Assembly (NCBI RefSeq): GCF_036802865.1
Contig: NZ_DAIRVK010000003.1
Coordinates: 1 to 64,000, forward strand
Source: Sulfurospirillum sp036802865
Lineage (GTDB): Bacteria > Campylobacterota > Campylobacteria > Campylobacterales > Sulfurospirillaceae
Direction of reading: 5' to 3'
Length of the DNA stretch: 64,000 bases
The translations under genes and the position numbers were made by a program. Below are positions 18,916-26,849 of the stretch, piece after piece. Each line of letters begins with the position of its first letter. The first letter of the stretch is position 1. The notes beneath the pieces were generated by a model that had not been told where the DNA came from, ran no database searches, and was given only the letters and a program-made list of their open reading frames with translations.

Positions 18916-20727
18916 ATGTGTGGAATTGTTGGCTATATTGGAACCAAAGAAAAACGCAATTTTTTAATCAGTGGACTCAAAGAACTTGAATACAGAGGGT
19001 ATGATTCAGCAGGTATTGCCGTACTCAAAGATGGCGATATTACCTCATTTAAAGCGACAGGAAAACTCTCCAATCTAGACCATAAAGTGGAAAACTTTAA
19101 CTCGTCTGGCTTTGGTGTGGGCATCGGACATACCAGATGGGCAACGCACGGTAAACCCACTGAAGCCAATGCACACCCTCATTGGGGCGAATTTTCGTAC
19201 ATTATCCACAATGGTATTATCGAAAATTATAAAGAGATCAAAGATGAGCTTTTAAAAGATGGCGTGAAGTTTTTGAGCCAAACCGATACCGAAGTTGCCG
19301 TTCACCTTTTTGAAAAAAATGTAAAAGAATTGGGCGATTGCTTTAAAGCATTTGAAAAGACCATTGCTTCATTGCATGGGGCTTATGCCATTTTACTTAT
19401 CACGAAAAAAGAGCCTGATGTCATCTTCTTTGCCAAAAATGCTGTACCACTTCTCCTTGGGAAAAGCAGTGAGGGTGAAGTCTTCTTTAGCTCTTCTGAT
19501 GCACCATTGATTGGCATTGTCAAAGAAGTAGTTTACCTCGAAGATGGAGAGTACGGCTGGGCAAAAAACAAAGAGATTACACTGCTTAAAAACCATCTTC
19601 CACAGCATCTTGATTTTAAAACACTCACGTCCGACAAACTCTCTGCACAAAAAGATGGCTTCCGCTACTTTATGGAAAAAGAGATTTACGAGCAATCCCT
19701 CGTTGTCGGGGAAACACTGATGGGGCGCATCAAAGACAATTCTGTTGTGTTAGATGAACTTTCGACATTAGATTTAACACAGATTGATGCTATCAAAATT
19801 TGTGCATGTGGTACAAGTTACCATGCCGCTTTAAGTGCATGCTATATGTTTGAACGTTTGGCAAAAATTCGCACAGATGTGGTCATCGCCAGTGAGTTTC
19901 GCTACAAAGAGCCTTTATTAGATGCGAGAACACTGTTCATAGTCATCTCTCAAAGCGGTGAAACAGCTGACACACTAGAAGCCCTAAAAATGGCAAAACG
20001 AGGCGGTATGCAAACCCTTGCTATCTGTAATGTGGATAACTCTTCCATCGTGAGAACAGCAGATATGAGCATCCTAACACGAGCTGGCATTGAAAAAGGT
20101 GTGGCGAGTACCAAAGCTTTTGCAACCCAAGTCATCACGCTCTGGCTTTTAACACTGTTTATAGGTGAGCAAAAAGGAAGTATGGACGCCAAAACACTGC
20201 AAAGTGAAATTACCGCACTTTTGCATATTCCGCTTGTGCTAAAAGTCAATGAAACAACACATGAAAAAATCCGCCGTCTCTCCAAACGCTATTTACATGG
20301 ACATGGATTCTTCTTCATCGGTCGCGATCTTTTCTATCCACTCGCCCTTGAAGGTGCTTTAAAACTTAAAGAAATCAGTTATCTTCATGCAGAAGGCTAC
20401 CCAGCAGGAGAGATGAAACATGGACCAATCGCTCTAGCAGACAGTGAACTGTTCACCATTGCACTCATGCCAAAAAATCTTTTGTATGATAAGATGAAAA
20501 GTAACGTTGAAGAGCTAGGTGCTAGGGATTCTACTCTGCTCATCATCAGCCCTGAGCCATTTGAATTAGCCGATGATTTCATCAAAACAACCCCACATGA
20601 GCACATGATGAGTGAGTTTTTCGAGATGATGCTCATCACACAACTGTTGGCTTTAGAAATCTCAATACGCCTTGGAAATGATGTCGATATGCCACGAAAT
20701 CTAGCAAAAAGTGTCACCGTAGAATAA
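18916..20727 (+). CDS. glmS: Glutamine--fructose-6-phosphate aminotransferase (isomerizing)
   Basis: First step of UDP-GlcNAc synthesis for peptidoglycan and LPS. 603 residues. N-terminal Ntn glutaminase domain with nucleophile Cys2 (MCGIVGYIG) and GHTRWATHG; then two SIS sugar-isomerase domains with CGTSYHAAL and SQSGETADT; C-terminal DMPRNLAKSVTVE, the usual GlmS ending. Preceded by AAGGTAA. The gene follows glnD by 13 bases, linking glutamine status and glutamine use. No glmS ribozyme is seen or expected in the short gap. Confidence 0.97.
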   Translation: MCGIVGYIGTKEKRNFLISGLKELEYRGYDSAGIAVLKDGDITSFKATGKLSNLDHKVENFNSSGFGVGIGHTRWATHGKPTEANAHPHWGEFSYIIHNGIIENYKEIKDELLKDGVKFLSQTDTEVAVHLFEKNVKELGDCFKAFEKTIASLHGAYAILLITKKEPDVIFFAKNAVPLLLGKSSEGEVFFSSSDAPLIGIVKEVVYLEDGEYGWAKNKEITLLKNHLPQHLDFKTLTSDKLSAQKDGFRYFMEKEIYEQSLVVGETLMGRIKDNSVVLDELSTLDLTQIDAIKICACGTSYHAALSACYMFERLAKIRTDVVIASEFRYKEPLLDARTLFIVISQSGETADTLEALKMAKRGGMQTLAICNVDNSSIVRTADMSILTRAGIEKGVASTKAFATQVITLWLLTLFIGEQKGSMDAKTLQSEITALLHIPLVLKVNETTHEKIRRLSKRYLHGHGFFFIGRDLFYPLALEGALKLKEISYLHAEGYPAGEMKHGPIALADSELFTIALMPKNLLYDKMKSNVEELGARDSTLLIISPEPFELADDFIKTTPHEHMMSEFFEMMLITQLLALEISIRLGNDVDMPRNLAKSVTVE

Positions 20728-20737
20728 TTACATGTAA
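20728..20737. repeat. TTACATGTAA palindrome (copy 3 of 6)
   Basis: Perfect palindrome that begins on the base after the glmS stop and lies ten bases before the following diguanylate cyclase ATG. Confidence 0.6.
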
Positions 20738-20746
20738 GGACATGCG

Positions 20747-22576
20747 ATGCAAAAAAAACTCTCTTGGGTCATTGTAGGAACAATTTTTATCTCTTTTATG
20801 CTTCTTATGGTGATTTTAGCATTTTCCATTCGAGGTCTTGGAATCAAAAATGCCGAAGAGAAGGCACAAATCATTGCTGACTTGGTACAAGATGGACTAA
20901 GCGCTCATATGCTCAGCGGTACAATGGACCAAAGAGAGTTTTTTCTCAAAAAAATTAGCACCGCCAAAGGTGTCGAAGCCCTTTGGGTTGTTCGTAGCGA
21001 ATCGGTTATCAAACAGTTTGGCAAAGGCTTCAACAATGAAATCGCTCGCGATAAGATTGATGAAGTAACCCTTAATACAGGTGTTGTGCACAAACAAAAT
21101 GAAGAAAGCTCCCATAGTGCAAAACTGCGGATTACCACGCCTTATGTTGCGAAAGAACACGGCTCGCCCAATTGTATGCAGTGTCACCATGCCAAAGAAG
21201 GCGAAGTTTTAGGCGCTATCAGTATTGTTTTTGATATAGGAGAAGTCCGAACCAATGGTATTTTAACCTCTTTGGGCATTTTGCTTCTCTCTATCTTTAT
21301 CATGCTTTTTGTTTTTATCATCATTAACCGCTCAATGCAGCCGTTAATGGAGCTTTTTAACTCCATTACTTTCGTAATGAATAAGGCTCAAGAGGGAGAT
21401 TACAGTAGGCGTGTACGTTTCAGCGGGCATGATAAAGAGTGCCATAATGTTATGTTTTGGATCAATTCACTTCTTGATAAACTTGAAAACACACTCAATG
21501 ACATCGAAGTCACCGTTAAAAAATTCTTAGCACTCTCACCCAACCATCAACCTGATCTTCTGTTGGATGCGCAAGCCATCGTGCATGAACTCTCCGATAT
21601 CTATCAATTCAAACGCACCATCGAATTTGATGAAGACAAGGAGCAGGTGTACAGACGTATTGGGTCTATCTTACAACACGACTTAGGGCTTAAAGACTTT
21701 GTATTAATCGAATCAGGAAAAGAGGCAATCAATCCTACCATTGTCTTTGATGCAGCAACACACAAGCGCACCGTCGACCCAACGTGCAGAGCCCTTCGCA
21801 CCAAGCAAGCAGTCTATTCGGATCAGTTTAAAAATATCTGTGAATCATGTGATTCGTGTGCGCATCATCTCTGTATTCCATATCTAATCAGCAGTGATTT
21901 TGAGCTATTACTGAGCATTTGGACACAAACGCCTGAAGAGCTTGAACACACCAAAGAGCAACTCCCTAAAATTCAAAATTACATCGATGCAGCACGTCCA
22001 GAGTTAGTGAGTAAAAATTTGACGGAAATTCTCAAAGTTTCATCGACTACCGATGCACTCACAGGGCTTTACAACCGCAAATACTTGGATGAGTACATTG
22101 AAAAAGCACTTTCACAAGCGAAACGTAATGGTATAAAGTATGGTATTTTAATGATTGATATTGATTTTTTCAAAATGGTCAATGACACTTACGGGCATGA
22201 TGTAGGTGATAAAGCGATCAAAGTCCTTGCACGCATTCTGAAAGACAATATCCGAGAAGCCGATACCGCTTTTCGTTTTGGTGGAGAAGAATTTTTAGTG
22301 CTTTTATACGAATGCGAAGAAGAGATGGTGACGCATATTGCTGAAAAAATACGCCTAGCCTTTGAAAAAGCAGCAATACAATCAAACAATGGCGCGACTT
22401 TTTACAAAACACTCAGCGTTGGTGCATCTATTTTCCCTATAGATTCTGATTCGCTCTGGAAGTGTATTAAATTTGCAGATATTGCACTTTATAATGCAAA
22501 AGACAATGGTCGTAATTGTGTTAAACGCTTTGATGGATCGATGGTTGAGTCCCAAGAACTCAAGAACGACTTTTAA
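20747..22576 (+). CDS. Diguanylate cyclase with periplasmic CxxCH (Tll0287/DUF3365-like) sensor domain
   Basis: 609 residues: first membrane helix (about 7-28), periplasmic domain with the heme-type motif Cys143-Met-Gln-Cys146-His147, second helix (about 167-192), HAMP-like region, a GAF-like stretch with a Cys cluster (CESCDSCAHHLC), and a C-terminal GGDEF domain with active-site GGEEF at 512-516. The sensor resembles DUF3365 domains thought to bind c-type heme, so it may sense redox state or a gas (inference). The GGEEF loop is the usual form of an active cyclase. Five bases separate it from the radical SAM gene downstream. Confidence 0.88.
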   Translation: MQKKLSWVIVGTIFISFMLLMVILAFSIRGLGIKNAEEKAQIIADLVQDGLSAHMLSGTMDQREFFLKKISTAKGVEALWVVRSESVIKQFGKGFNNEIARDKIDEVTLNTGVVHKQNEESSHSAKLRITTPYVAKEHGSPNCMQCHHAKEGEVLGAISIVFDIGEVRTNGILTSLGILLLSIFIMLFVFIIINRSMQPLMELFNSITFVMNKAQEGDYSRRVRFSGHDKECHNVMFWINSLLDKLENTLNDIEVTVKKFLALSPNHQPDLLLDAQAIVHELSDIYQFKRTIEFDEDKEQVYRRIGSILQHDLGLKDFVLIESGKEAINPTIVFDAATHKRTVDPTCRALRTKQAVYSDQFKNICESCDSCAHHLCIPYLISSDFELLLSIWTQTPEELEHTKEQLPKIQNYIDAARPELVSKNLTEILKVSSTTDALTGLYNRKYLDEYIEKALSQAKRNGIKYGILMIDIDFFKMVNDTYGHDVGDKAIKVLARILKDNIREADTAFRFGGEEFLVLLYECEEEMVTHIAEKIRLAFEKAAIQSNNGATFYKTLSVGASIFPIDSDSLWKCIKFADIALYNAKDNGRNCVKRFDGSMVESQELKNDF

Positions 22577-22581
22577 AGGCA

Positions 22582-23457
22582 ATGATGAAATTTTACCGCG
22601 TGTATGTCGAGCTTACAAACATTTGTGGGCTCGAATGCAGTTTTTGTCCACCCAAGATGCTTGCAAACAAAAGCATGTCACTTCCTTTTTTTGAACATGT
22701 CTTAGACGAGCTACGTCCCTATACTAAAGAAGTTGCGTACCATATGGGGGGAGATCCTTTAACGCTTTCAAACCTTCAAGCCTATTTAGATATCACAGCC
22801 AAAAAACACTTTAAAGTTATGCTCACTACCAGTGGCTATTACTTAGCAAAACACAACCTTCAAACACTGTTGCACCCTGCCATCAAACAGGTTAATATTT
22901 CGCTTAACAGCTACAATAAAAACAGTATGCCAATCTCTTTTGAAGCCTATATGGAGCCTATCATTAAGCTCTGTAACCTAAAACTTACGCAAAATAGAGA
23001 GTTGTTTATTAACCTCAGGTTATGGAATATGGATGAAGCTCAGAGTGAAAAAATCTTCAATGAACAACTTTTTGATTACCTAAAAAAAGCATTTAACACC
23101 CCCTTAGATGTCAAAACAATTTATGAAGAAAAACCTCGTTCCATCAGGCTAGCAGAAAAAGTACTCCTGCATTTTGACAGTTACTTTGAATGGCCTTCCC
23201 TAACCTCTTCACATCACAGTGAAGGAAAATGTTTGGGGCTTTCTTCTCATTTTGGAATTCTTTCCAATGGATTTGTTGTTCCTTGTTGTTTGGATAAAGA
23301 TGGTGTCATAGAGCTTGGAAATTTACAGGTAAGTTCTCTGAAAAGCATTTTGGATGCGCCAAGAACACTCGGCATAATCGAAGGATTTAAACACCACAAA
23401 GCCATCGAAACGCTCTGCCAAAAATGTACGTATAAATCCCGTTTTAAGGAAGAATAA
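22582..23457 (+). CDS. Radical SAM protein with C-terminal SPASM-like region, function unknown
   Basis: 291 residues. The SAM-cluster motif is Cys15-x3-Cys19-x2-Cys22 in LTNICGLECSFCPP, followed by the GGDPL SAM-binding segment. The C-terminal third resembles a SPASM domain (FGILSNGFVVPCCLDKDG, then CQKC) and probably binds an auxiliary cluster. Family members modify peptides or small molecules; the substrate here is unknown. An adjacent second ATG (22585) could be the start. Its stop overlaps the HIT gene as TAATG, so the two proteins are translationally coupled. Confidence 0.85.
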   Translation: MMKFYRVYVELTNICGLECSFCPPKMLANKSMSLPFFEHVLDELRPYTKEVAYHMGGDPLTLSNLQAYLDITAKKHFKVMLTTSGYYLAKHNLQTLLHPAIKQVNISLNSYNKNSMPISFEAYMEPIIKLCNLKLTQNRELFINLRLWNMDEAQSEKIFNEQLFDYLKKAFNTPLDVKTIYEEKPRSIRLAEKVLLHFDSYFEWPSLTSSHHSEGKCLGLSSHFGILSNGFVVPCCLDKDGVIELGNLQVSSLKSILDAPRTLGIIEGFKHHKAIETLCQKCTYKSRFKEE

Positions 23458-23831
23458 TGTCAGAAAAACTCTATGAAAATGAGTACTTTTATATCGAAAA
23501 AGAAAATGCTATCATCCCTTGGGTTAAGATATTTACACAACACCCCTACAAAGAGCTCAGTGATTGTGATGCACTTACCCAATCGTCCATCTTAAAAGCG
23601 ATGCTGGTTGTTGAAGAAACAATGCGTTTGTATTACAATCCAAAAAAGATCAATATTGCGATGTTTGGTAACTATGTTCCGCATGTACACATCCATATCA
23701 TGGCACGATTTGAGGAAGATTCACACTTTCCTGAGTCCATGTGGGGTGTCAAACAACGTGATGCAGACCTTCATCTTCCAAATTTTGAGAATTTTGTTAC
23801 CATTCTACAAGGCAAATTAGCCATAGTATGA
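23457..23831 (+). CDS. HIT-family (histidine triad) nucleotide-binding protein
   Basis: 124 residues. The triad HVHIHIMA, the catalytic HxHxHxx motif of nucleotide phosphoramidases and hydrolases, is in the C-terminal half. The family hydrolyses AMP-linked or dinucleoside substrates; the specific substrate is not deducible. TAATG overlap with the radical SAM gene suggests a two-gene unit. The stop is followed by an AT-rich gap of 78 bases before the carboxypeptidase gene. Confidence 0.87.
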   Translation: MSEKLYENEYFYIEKENAIIPWVKIFTQHPYKELSDCDALTQSSILKAMLVVEETMRLYYNPKKINIAMFGNYVPHVHIHIMARFEEDSHFPESMWGVKQRDADLHLPNFENFVTILQGKLAIV

Positions 23832-23909
23832 CGTTTTTGGGCGAATTTTAATCTCCCTTTTGCTAAGCTTTTTTGAAAAATTTAAAAAAATAACAATTAA
23901 AGATAATGA

Positions 23910-25226
23910 ATGAAAAAAGTGTTTTTGGGTCTTGGTCTTTTACTTTCAACGTATGCGTTTAGCGCTAATTTACACTATTCCCTTATCAAAAAAGAGAGTG
24001 GTAAAGAGGGTAGTACTCTTTTAATTGTCGGAGGAATTCATGGCGATGAGCCTGGAGGCTATTTTGCACCGATGCTTTTGGCACGCTATTATAAAATCGA
24101 AAGTGGTAATTTATGGGTTGTTCCAAACCTAAACTTTGACAGTATTGTTAAAAATTCCCGTGGCGTCAACGGTGACATGAACCGAAAATTTGCAAAAATA
24201 GAGACAAAAGACAAAGATTTTGATACGGTAGCTGAAGTTAAAAAGCTCATTTTAAATCCAAAAGTTGACTTAACACTCAATCTTCACGATGGTCAAGGTT
24301 TTTATCGAGACAAACAAATCGATAAAAATTTCAACCCAAGAGCATGGGGGCAAGCGACGATCATCGACCAACAACAAATCCCCAATGCAAAGTATGGAAA
24401 TTTAGGTGAAATTGCCACCAAAGTCAATCAAGAAACCAATGTTGGACTCATTGAAGATGTGCATGAGTTTAATGTTAAAAATACCAATACAAAATCACAA
24501 GATAAGGCAATGCAACAAAGTCTTACCTATTTTTCGATTACCAATAACAAACCAGCTTTTGCCATTGAAACCAGTAAAAATATTACAGATCTTTCCCAAA
24601 AAGTTTTTTACCAACTTAAAACCATTGAAAAATTCATGAATGTCATGAACATCAAATATTCACGCTCATTTGAGCTTTCGCAAGAAAATATCAAAAAATT
24701 ACTGACAGATGATGGGATGTTAGAGATTCCTCCTACAAAAATCACCATGGATCTTTCAACGCTTAAAACGCATATAAAGTTCTTTCCAATGAGCAAAGAT
24801 AAATTGGTCTATAGCAGCAATAATCCCTTAGTAGCCGTCATCAAAGATAAAGATGACTATAAAATCATGAATGGGAACACCGTGGTTTCCACATTGAAGC
24901 CCGATTATATTGAGTTTGAACACTCTCTTAATGATGTTAGCTTCATCATCGATGGGAAGAAAACAACCGCTAAAATTGGCTCGTTAATGAGTGCTAAAAA
25001 TAGTTTCCAAGTGGATCCAATCAATGGATACCGTATTAACATCATCGGTTTTTCAAAACCAGGTGTTGTGAGTGAAGGCGGCATTAGGGTTGAACCAAAA
25101 GATTTCATTAAAAGCTATGCCATTGATAAAGATGAGACCACCTATATGGTACACTTTTACAAAGATAAAAAGTTTTGTGGTATGGTCAATATTAAATTTG
25201 AAGATGAAAAAAAGAGTAAAAAATAG
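23910..25226 (+). CDS. pgp1: Pgp1/Csd4-like M14/M99 peptidoglycan DL-carboxypeptidase
   Basis: 438 residues, the length of Helicobacter Csd4. Signal peptide MKKVFLGLGLLLSTYAFSA, then a zinc carboxypeptidase domain with His44 and Glu47 in GGIHGDEPGG, the third metal ligand in LNLHDGQG, and a candidate catalytic Glu in FAIETSKN. A C-terminal beta-rich region completes the Csd4/Pgp1 architecture. In Campylobacter and Helicobacter this enzyme trims muramyl tripeptides to dipeptides and sets helical shape, so a curved or spiral cell is suggested. The first ligand is His, as in ordinary M14 enzymes, where Csd4 is reported to carry Gln. Confidence 0.86.
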   Translation: MKKVFLGLGLLLSTYAFSANLHYSLIKKESGKEGSTLLIVGGIHGDEPGGYFAPMLLARYYKIESGNLWVVPNLNFDSIVKNSRGVNGDMNRKFAKIETKDKDFDTVAEVKKLILNPKVDLTLNLHDGQGFYRDKQIDKNFNPRAWGQATIIDQQQIPNAKYGNLGEIATKVNQETNVGLIEDVHEFNVKNTNTKSQDKAMQQSLTYFSITNNKPAFAIETSKNITDLSQKVFYQLKTIEKFMNVMNIKYSRSFELSQENIKKLLTDDGMLEIPPTKITMDLSTLKTHIKFFPMSKDKLVYSSNNPLVAVIKDKDDYKIMNGNTVVSTLKPDYIEFEHSLNDVSFIIDGKKTTAKIGSLMSAKNSFQVDPINGYRINIIGFSKPGVVSEGGIRVEPKDFIKSYAIDKDETTYMVHFYKDKKFCGMVNIKFEDEKKSKK

Positions 25227-25306
25227 CCCAAAATATGTTTAAGAATCGTGTTCATTTAACTACATGTCATTGATGAAATGACCCAATGAAAACAAAGGAG
25301 CGCCTT

Positions 25307-26548
25307 GTGAGTACCTATGTGGGTAGACAACCAATTTTCGACAAAGACGGTGCATGTTTTGGCTATGAGCTCCTTTACCGTTCATGCGACGTTAACAACA
25401 ATGCAACATTTCAAGATAATGCGAAAGCAACTGCACGTGTCATTGTCAATCTCATCCATAATATTGGTCTTGAATCCATCATTGGGCAGAAGATGGGCTA
25501 TATCAATGTCGATGAAACAATGATTTTTAGCGACGTTATTTTATTGTTACCTAAAGAGAATTTTGGCTTCGAAATTTTAGAGCATACCAAAGTTTCATTG
25601 GCACTGTATGAGCGTATAAAACACTTACATTCTTTAGGCTATCGTTTTACTTTAGACGATTTTGACTGCAGTGATCTTATGATTCAACATTATGAACCAC
25701 TCTTTCCTTATGTTGAGATTATTAAAGTCGATATTCAAGCCATTGGGCTCGCCAATCTTCAAGCATCCATTGCCAAACTTAAAAAATATGCCATTCCTCT
25801 TTTAGCTGAAAAAATCGAAACTATGGAAGAATACGAAGTGTGTTCACACCTTGATTTTCTCTTTTTTCAAGGTTACTTTTTTGAAAAACCTATTATTTTA
25901 AGTGGTAAAAAAGTTGAACCTAACACCATCCATGCACTCCAACTCATTCACTGCATACATAAAAATAATGATGTGACCCATATCTCCCATAAATTTGCAA
26001 CGTGCCCTGATCTTGTCTATAATCTTTTGCGCCATGTGAACTCAGGTGCCTATCATTTTCGGCAAAAAATCACCTCTATCAAACAAATGGTAGCGCTTTT
26101 AGGTCCTCAAAAAATTATTTCATGGCTTGGACTTTTTCTTTACGGTACACCCGAAAATAGGCCTTTTGGTACAGAAATTTTCAACAATGCGAAATTTCGT
26201 GCTAAGGTGATGGAGGAGTTAGCCATTGCCTGTAATAAACAAGACCTTGCAAATAAAGCCTTTCTCACAGGTAGCCTCTCCTTAATTGATGTCTATCTTG
26301 GAATTCCTATGCTTGAATTTTTAAACAATGCACAACTGGATGACGAGATTAAAACAGCATTACTCTTCCATGAAGGCTTTTTGGGAAACCTCCTTAATAT
26401 TGCAACAGAGATGAATCACTCTGCTGATATAGATGCAACCATAAAAGCACTGGAAGATTCGCCTTGCTTTAGCACAGAACAGCTCTTTGATGCGTGTACA
26501 AAAGCAACTATTTTTGTAGAAGAAACCGAACACCATTCTAAATCTTAA
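25307..26548 (+). CDS. EAL-HDOD (YuxH-type) signalling protein
   Basis: About 413 residues: N-terminal EAL-like domain opening with VGRQPIFDKDG and FGYELLYRS (ELL in place of the canonical EAL), followed by an HDOD domain with LLRHVNSGAYHFRQKITSIKQ. Such proteins often bind c-di-GMP or have lost catalysis and act through HDOD; activity is uncertain. I chose the GTG at 25307 because AAAGGAG sits six bases upstream. An ATG at 25286 lacks a ribosome site. Twelve bases separate it from the selenoprotein gene. Confidence 0.83.
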   Translation: MSTYVGRQPIFDKDGACFGYELLYRSCDVNNNATFQDNAKATARVIVNLIHNIGLESIIGQKMGYINVDETMIFSDVILLLPKENFGFEILEHTKVSLALYERIKHLHSLGYRFTLDDFDCSDLMIQHYEPLFPYVEIIKVDIQAIGLANLQASIAKLKKYAIPLLAEKIETMEEYEVCSHLDFLFFQGYFFEKPIILSGKKVEPNTIHALQLIHCIHKNNDVTHISHKFATCPDLVYNLLRHVNSGAYHFRQKITSIKQMVALLGPQKIISWLGLFLYGTPENRPFGTEIFNNAKFRAKVMEELAIACNKQDLANKAFLTGSLSLIDVYLGIPMLEFLNNAQLDDEIKTALLFHEGFLGNLLNIATEMNHSADIDATIKALEDSPCFSTEQLFDACTKATIFVEETEHHSKS

Positions 26549-26560
26549 AAAGGAATTTTA

Positions 26561-26806
26561 ATGAACGTTGATATTTATTATTGTACACGTTGAGGATATA
26601 TGCCACGAGCTTTCCGTGTGAAAGATGAGATTTTAATTGCATATCCAAATGCAAAAGTAGCACTCAATCCAAAAACAGGTGGATTTTTTGATGTTGTTGT
26701 TGAAGAAGTAACTCTTTTTTCTAAAACAGAAAAAATTGGTACAGACATTGAACGTTTTCCTGAAGCAGGTGAAATCGTCGCACTGCTACAAAAAGCAGGT
26801 TATTAG
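26561..26806 (+). CDS. SelW-like (Rdx family) selenoprotein with in-frame UGA
   Basis: 81 residues if UGA codon 11 (26591-26593) is read as selenocysteine. Reading starts at an ATG with AAGGA upstream and gives MNVDIYYCTR, then Sec, then GYMPRAFRVKDEI. This is the beta-Cys-x-x-Sec-alpha redox motif of the Rdx (SelW/SelT/SelH) thioredoxin-like family, with Cys8 and Sec11, and the later LNPKTGGFFDVVV segment also matches. The frame continues without another stop to TAG or TAA at 26806. A standard caller would report only a truncated protein from 26600, missing the active site. Redox partner unknown. Confidence 0.88.
26591..26618 (+). promoter_or_regulatory. UGA Sec codon and candidate bacterial SECIS hairpin
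   Basis: The UGA is followed, after 10 bases, by a short stem CACG/CGUG closing a 7-base loop AGCUUUC (26604-26618). The spacing is compatible with a bacterial SECIS element for SelB. The stem is short and the assignment is by eye. Confidence 0.5.
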
Positions 26807-26824
26807 TCTTTATAAATAAAGGCT
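26805..26824 (+). terminator. Possible weak terminator after the selenoprotein gene
   Basis: Nine-base AGTCTTTAT/ATAAAGGCT stem with one G-U pair and a tight loop, followed by TTCATACTTTTTT. Weak and AT-rich, low certainty. Confidence 0.35.
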
Positions 26825-26849
26825 TTCATACTTTTTTAAAAGGTTTCCA

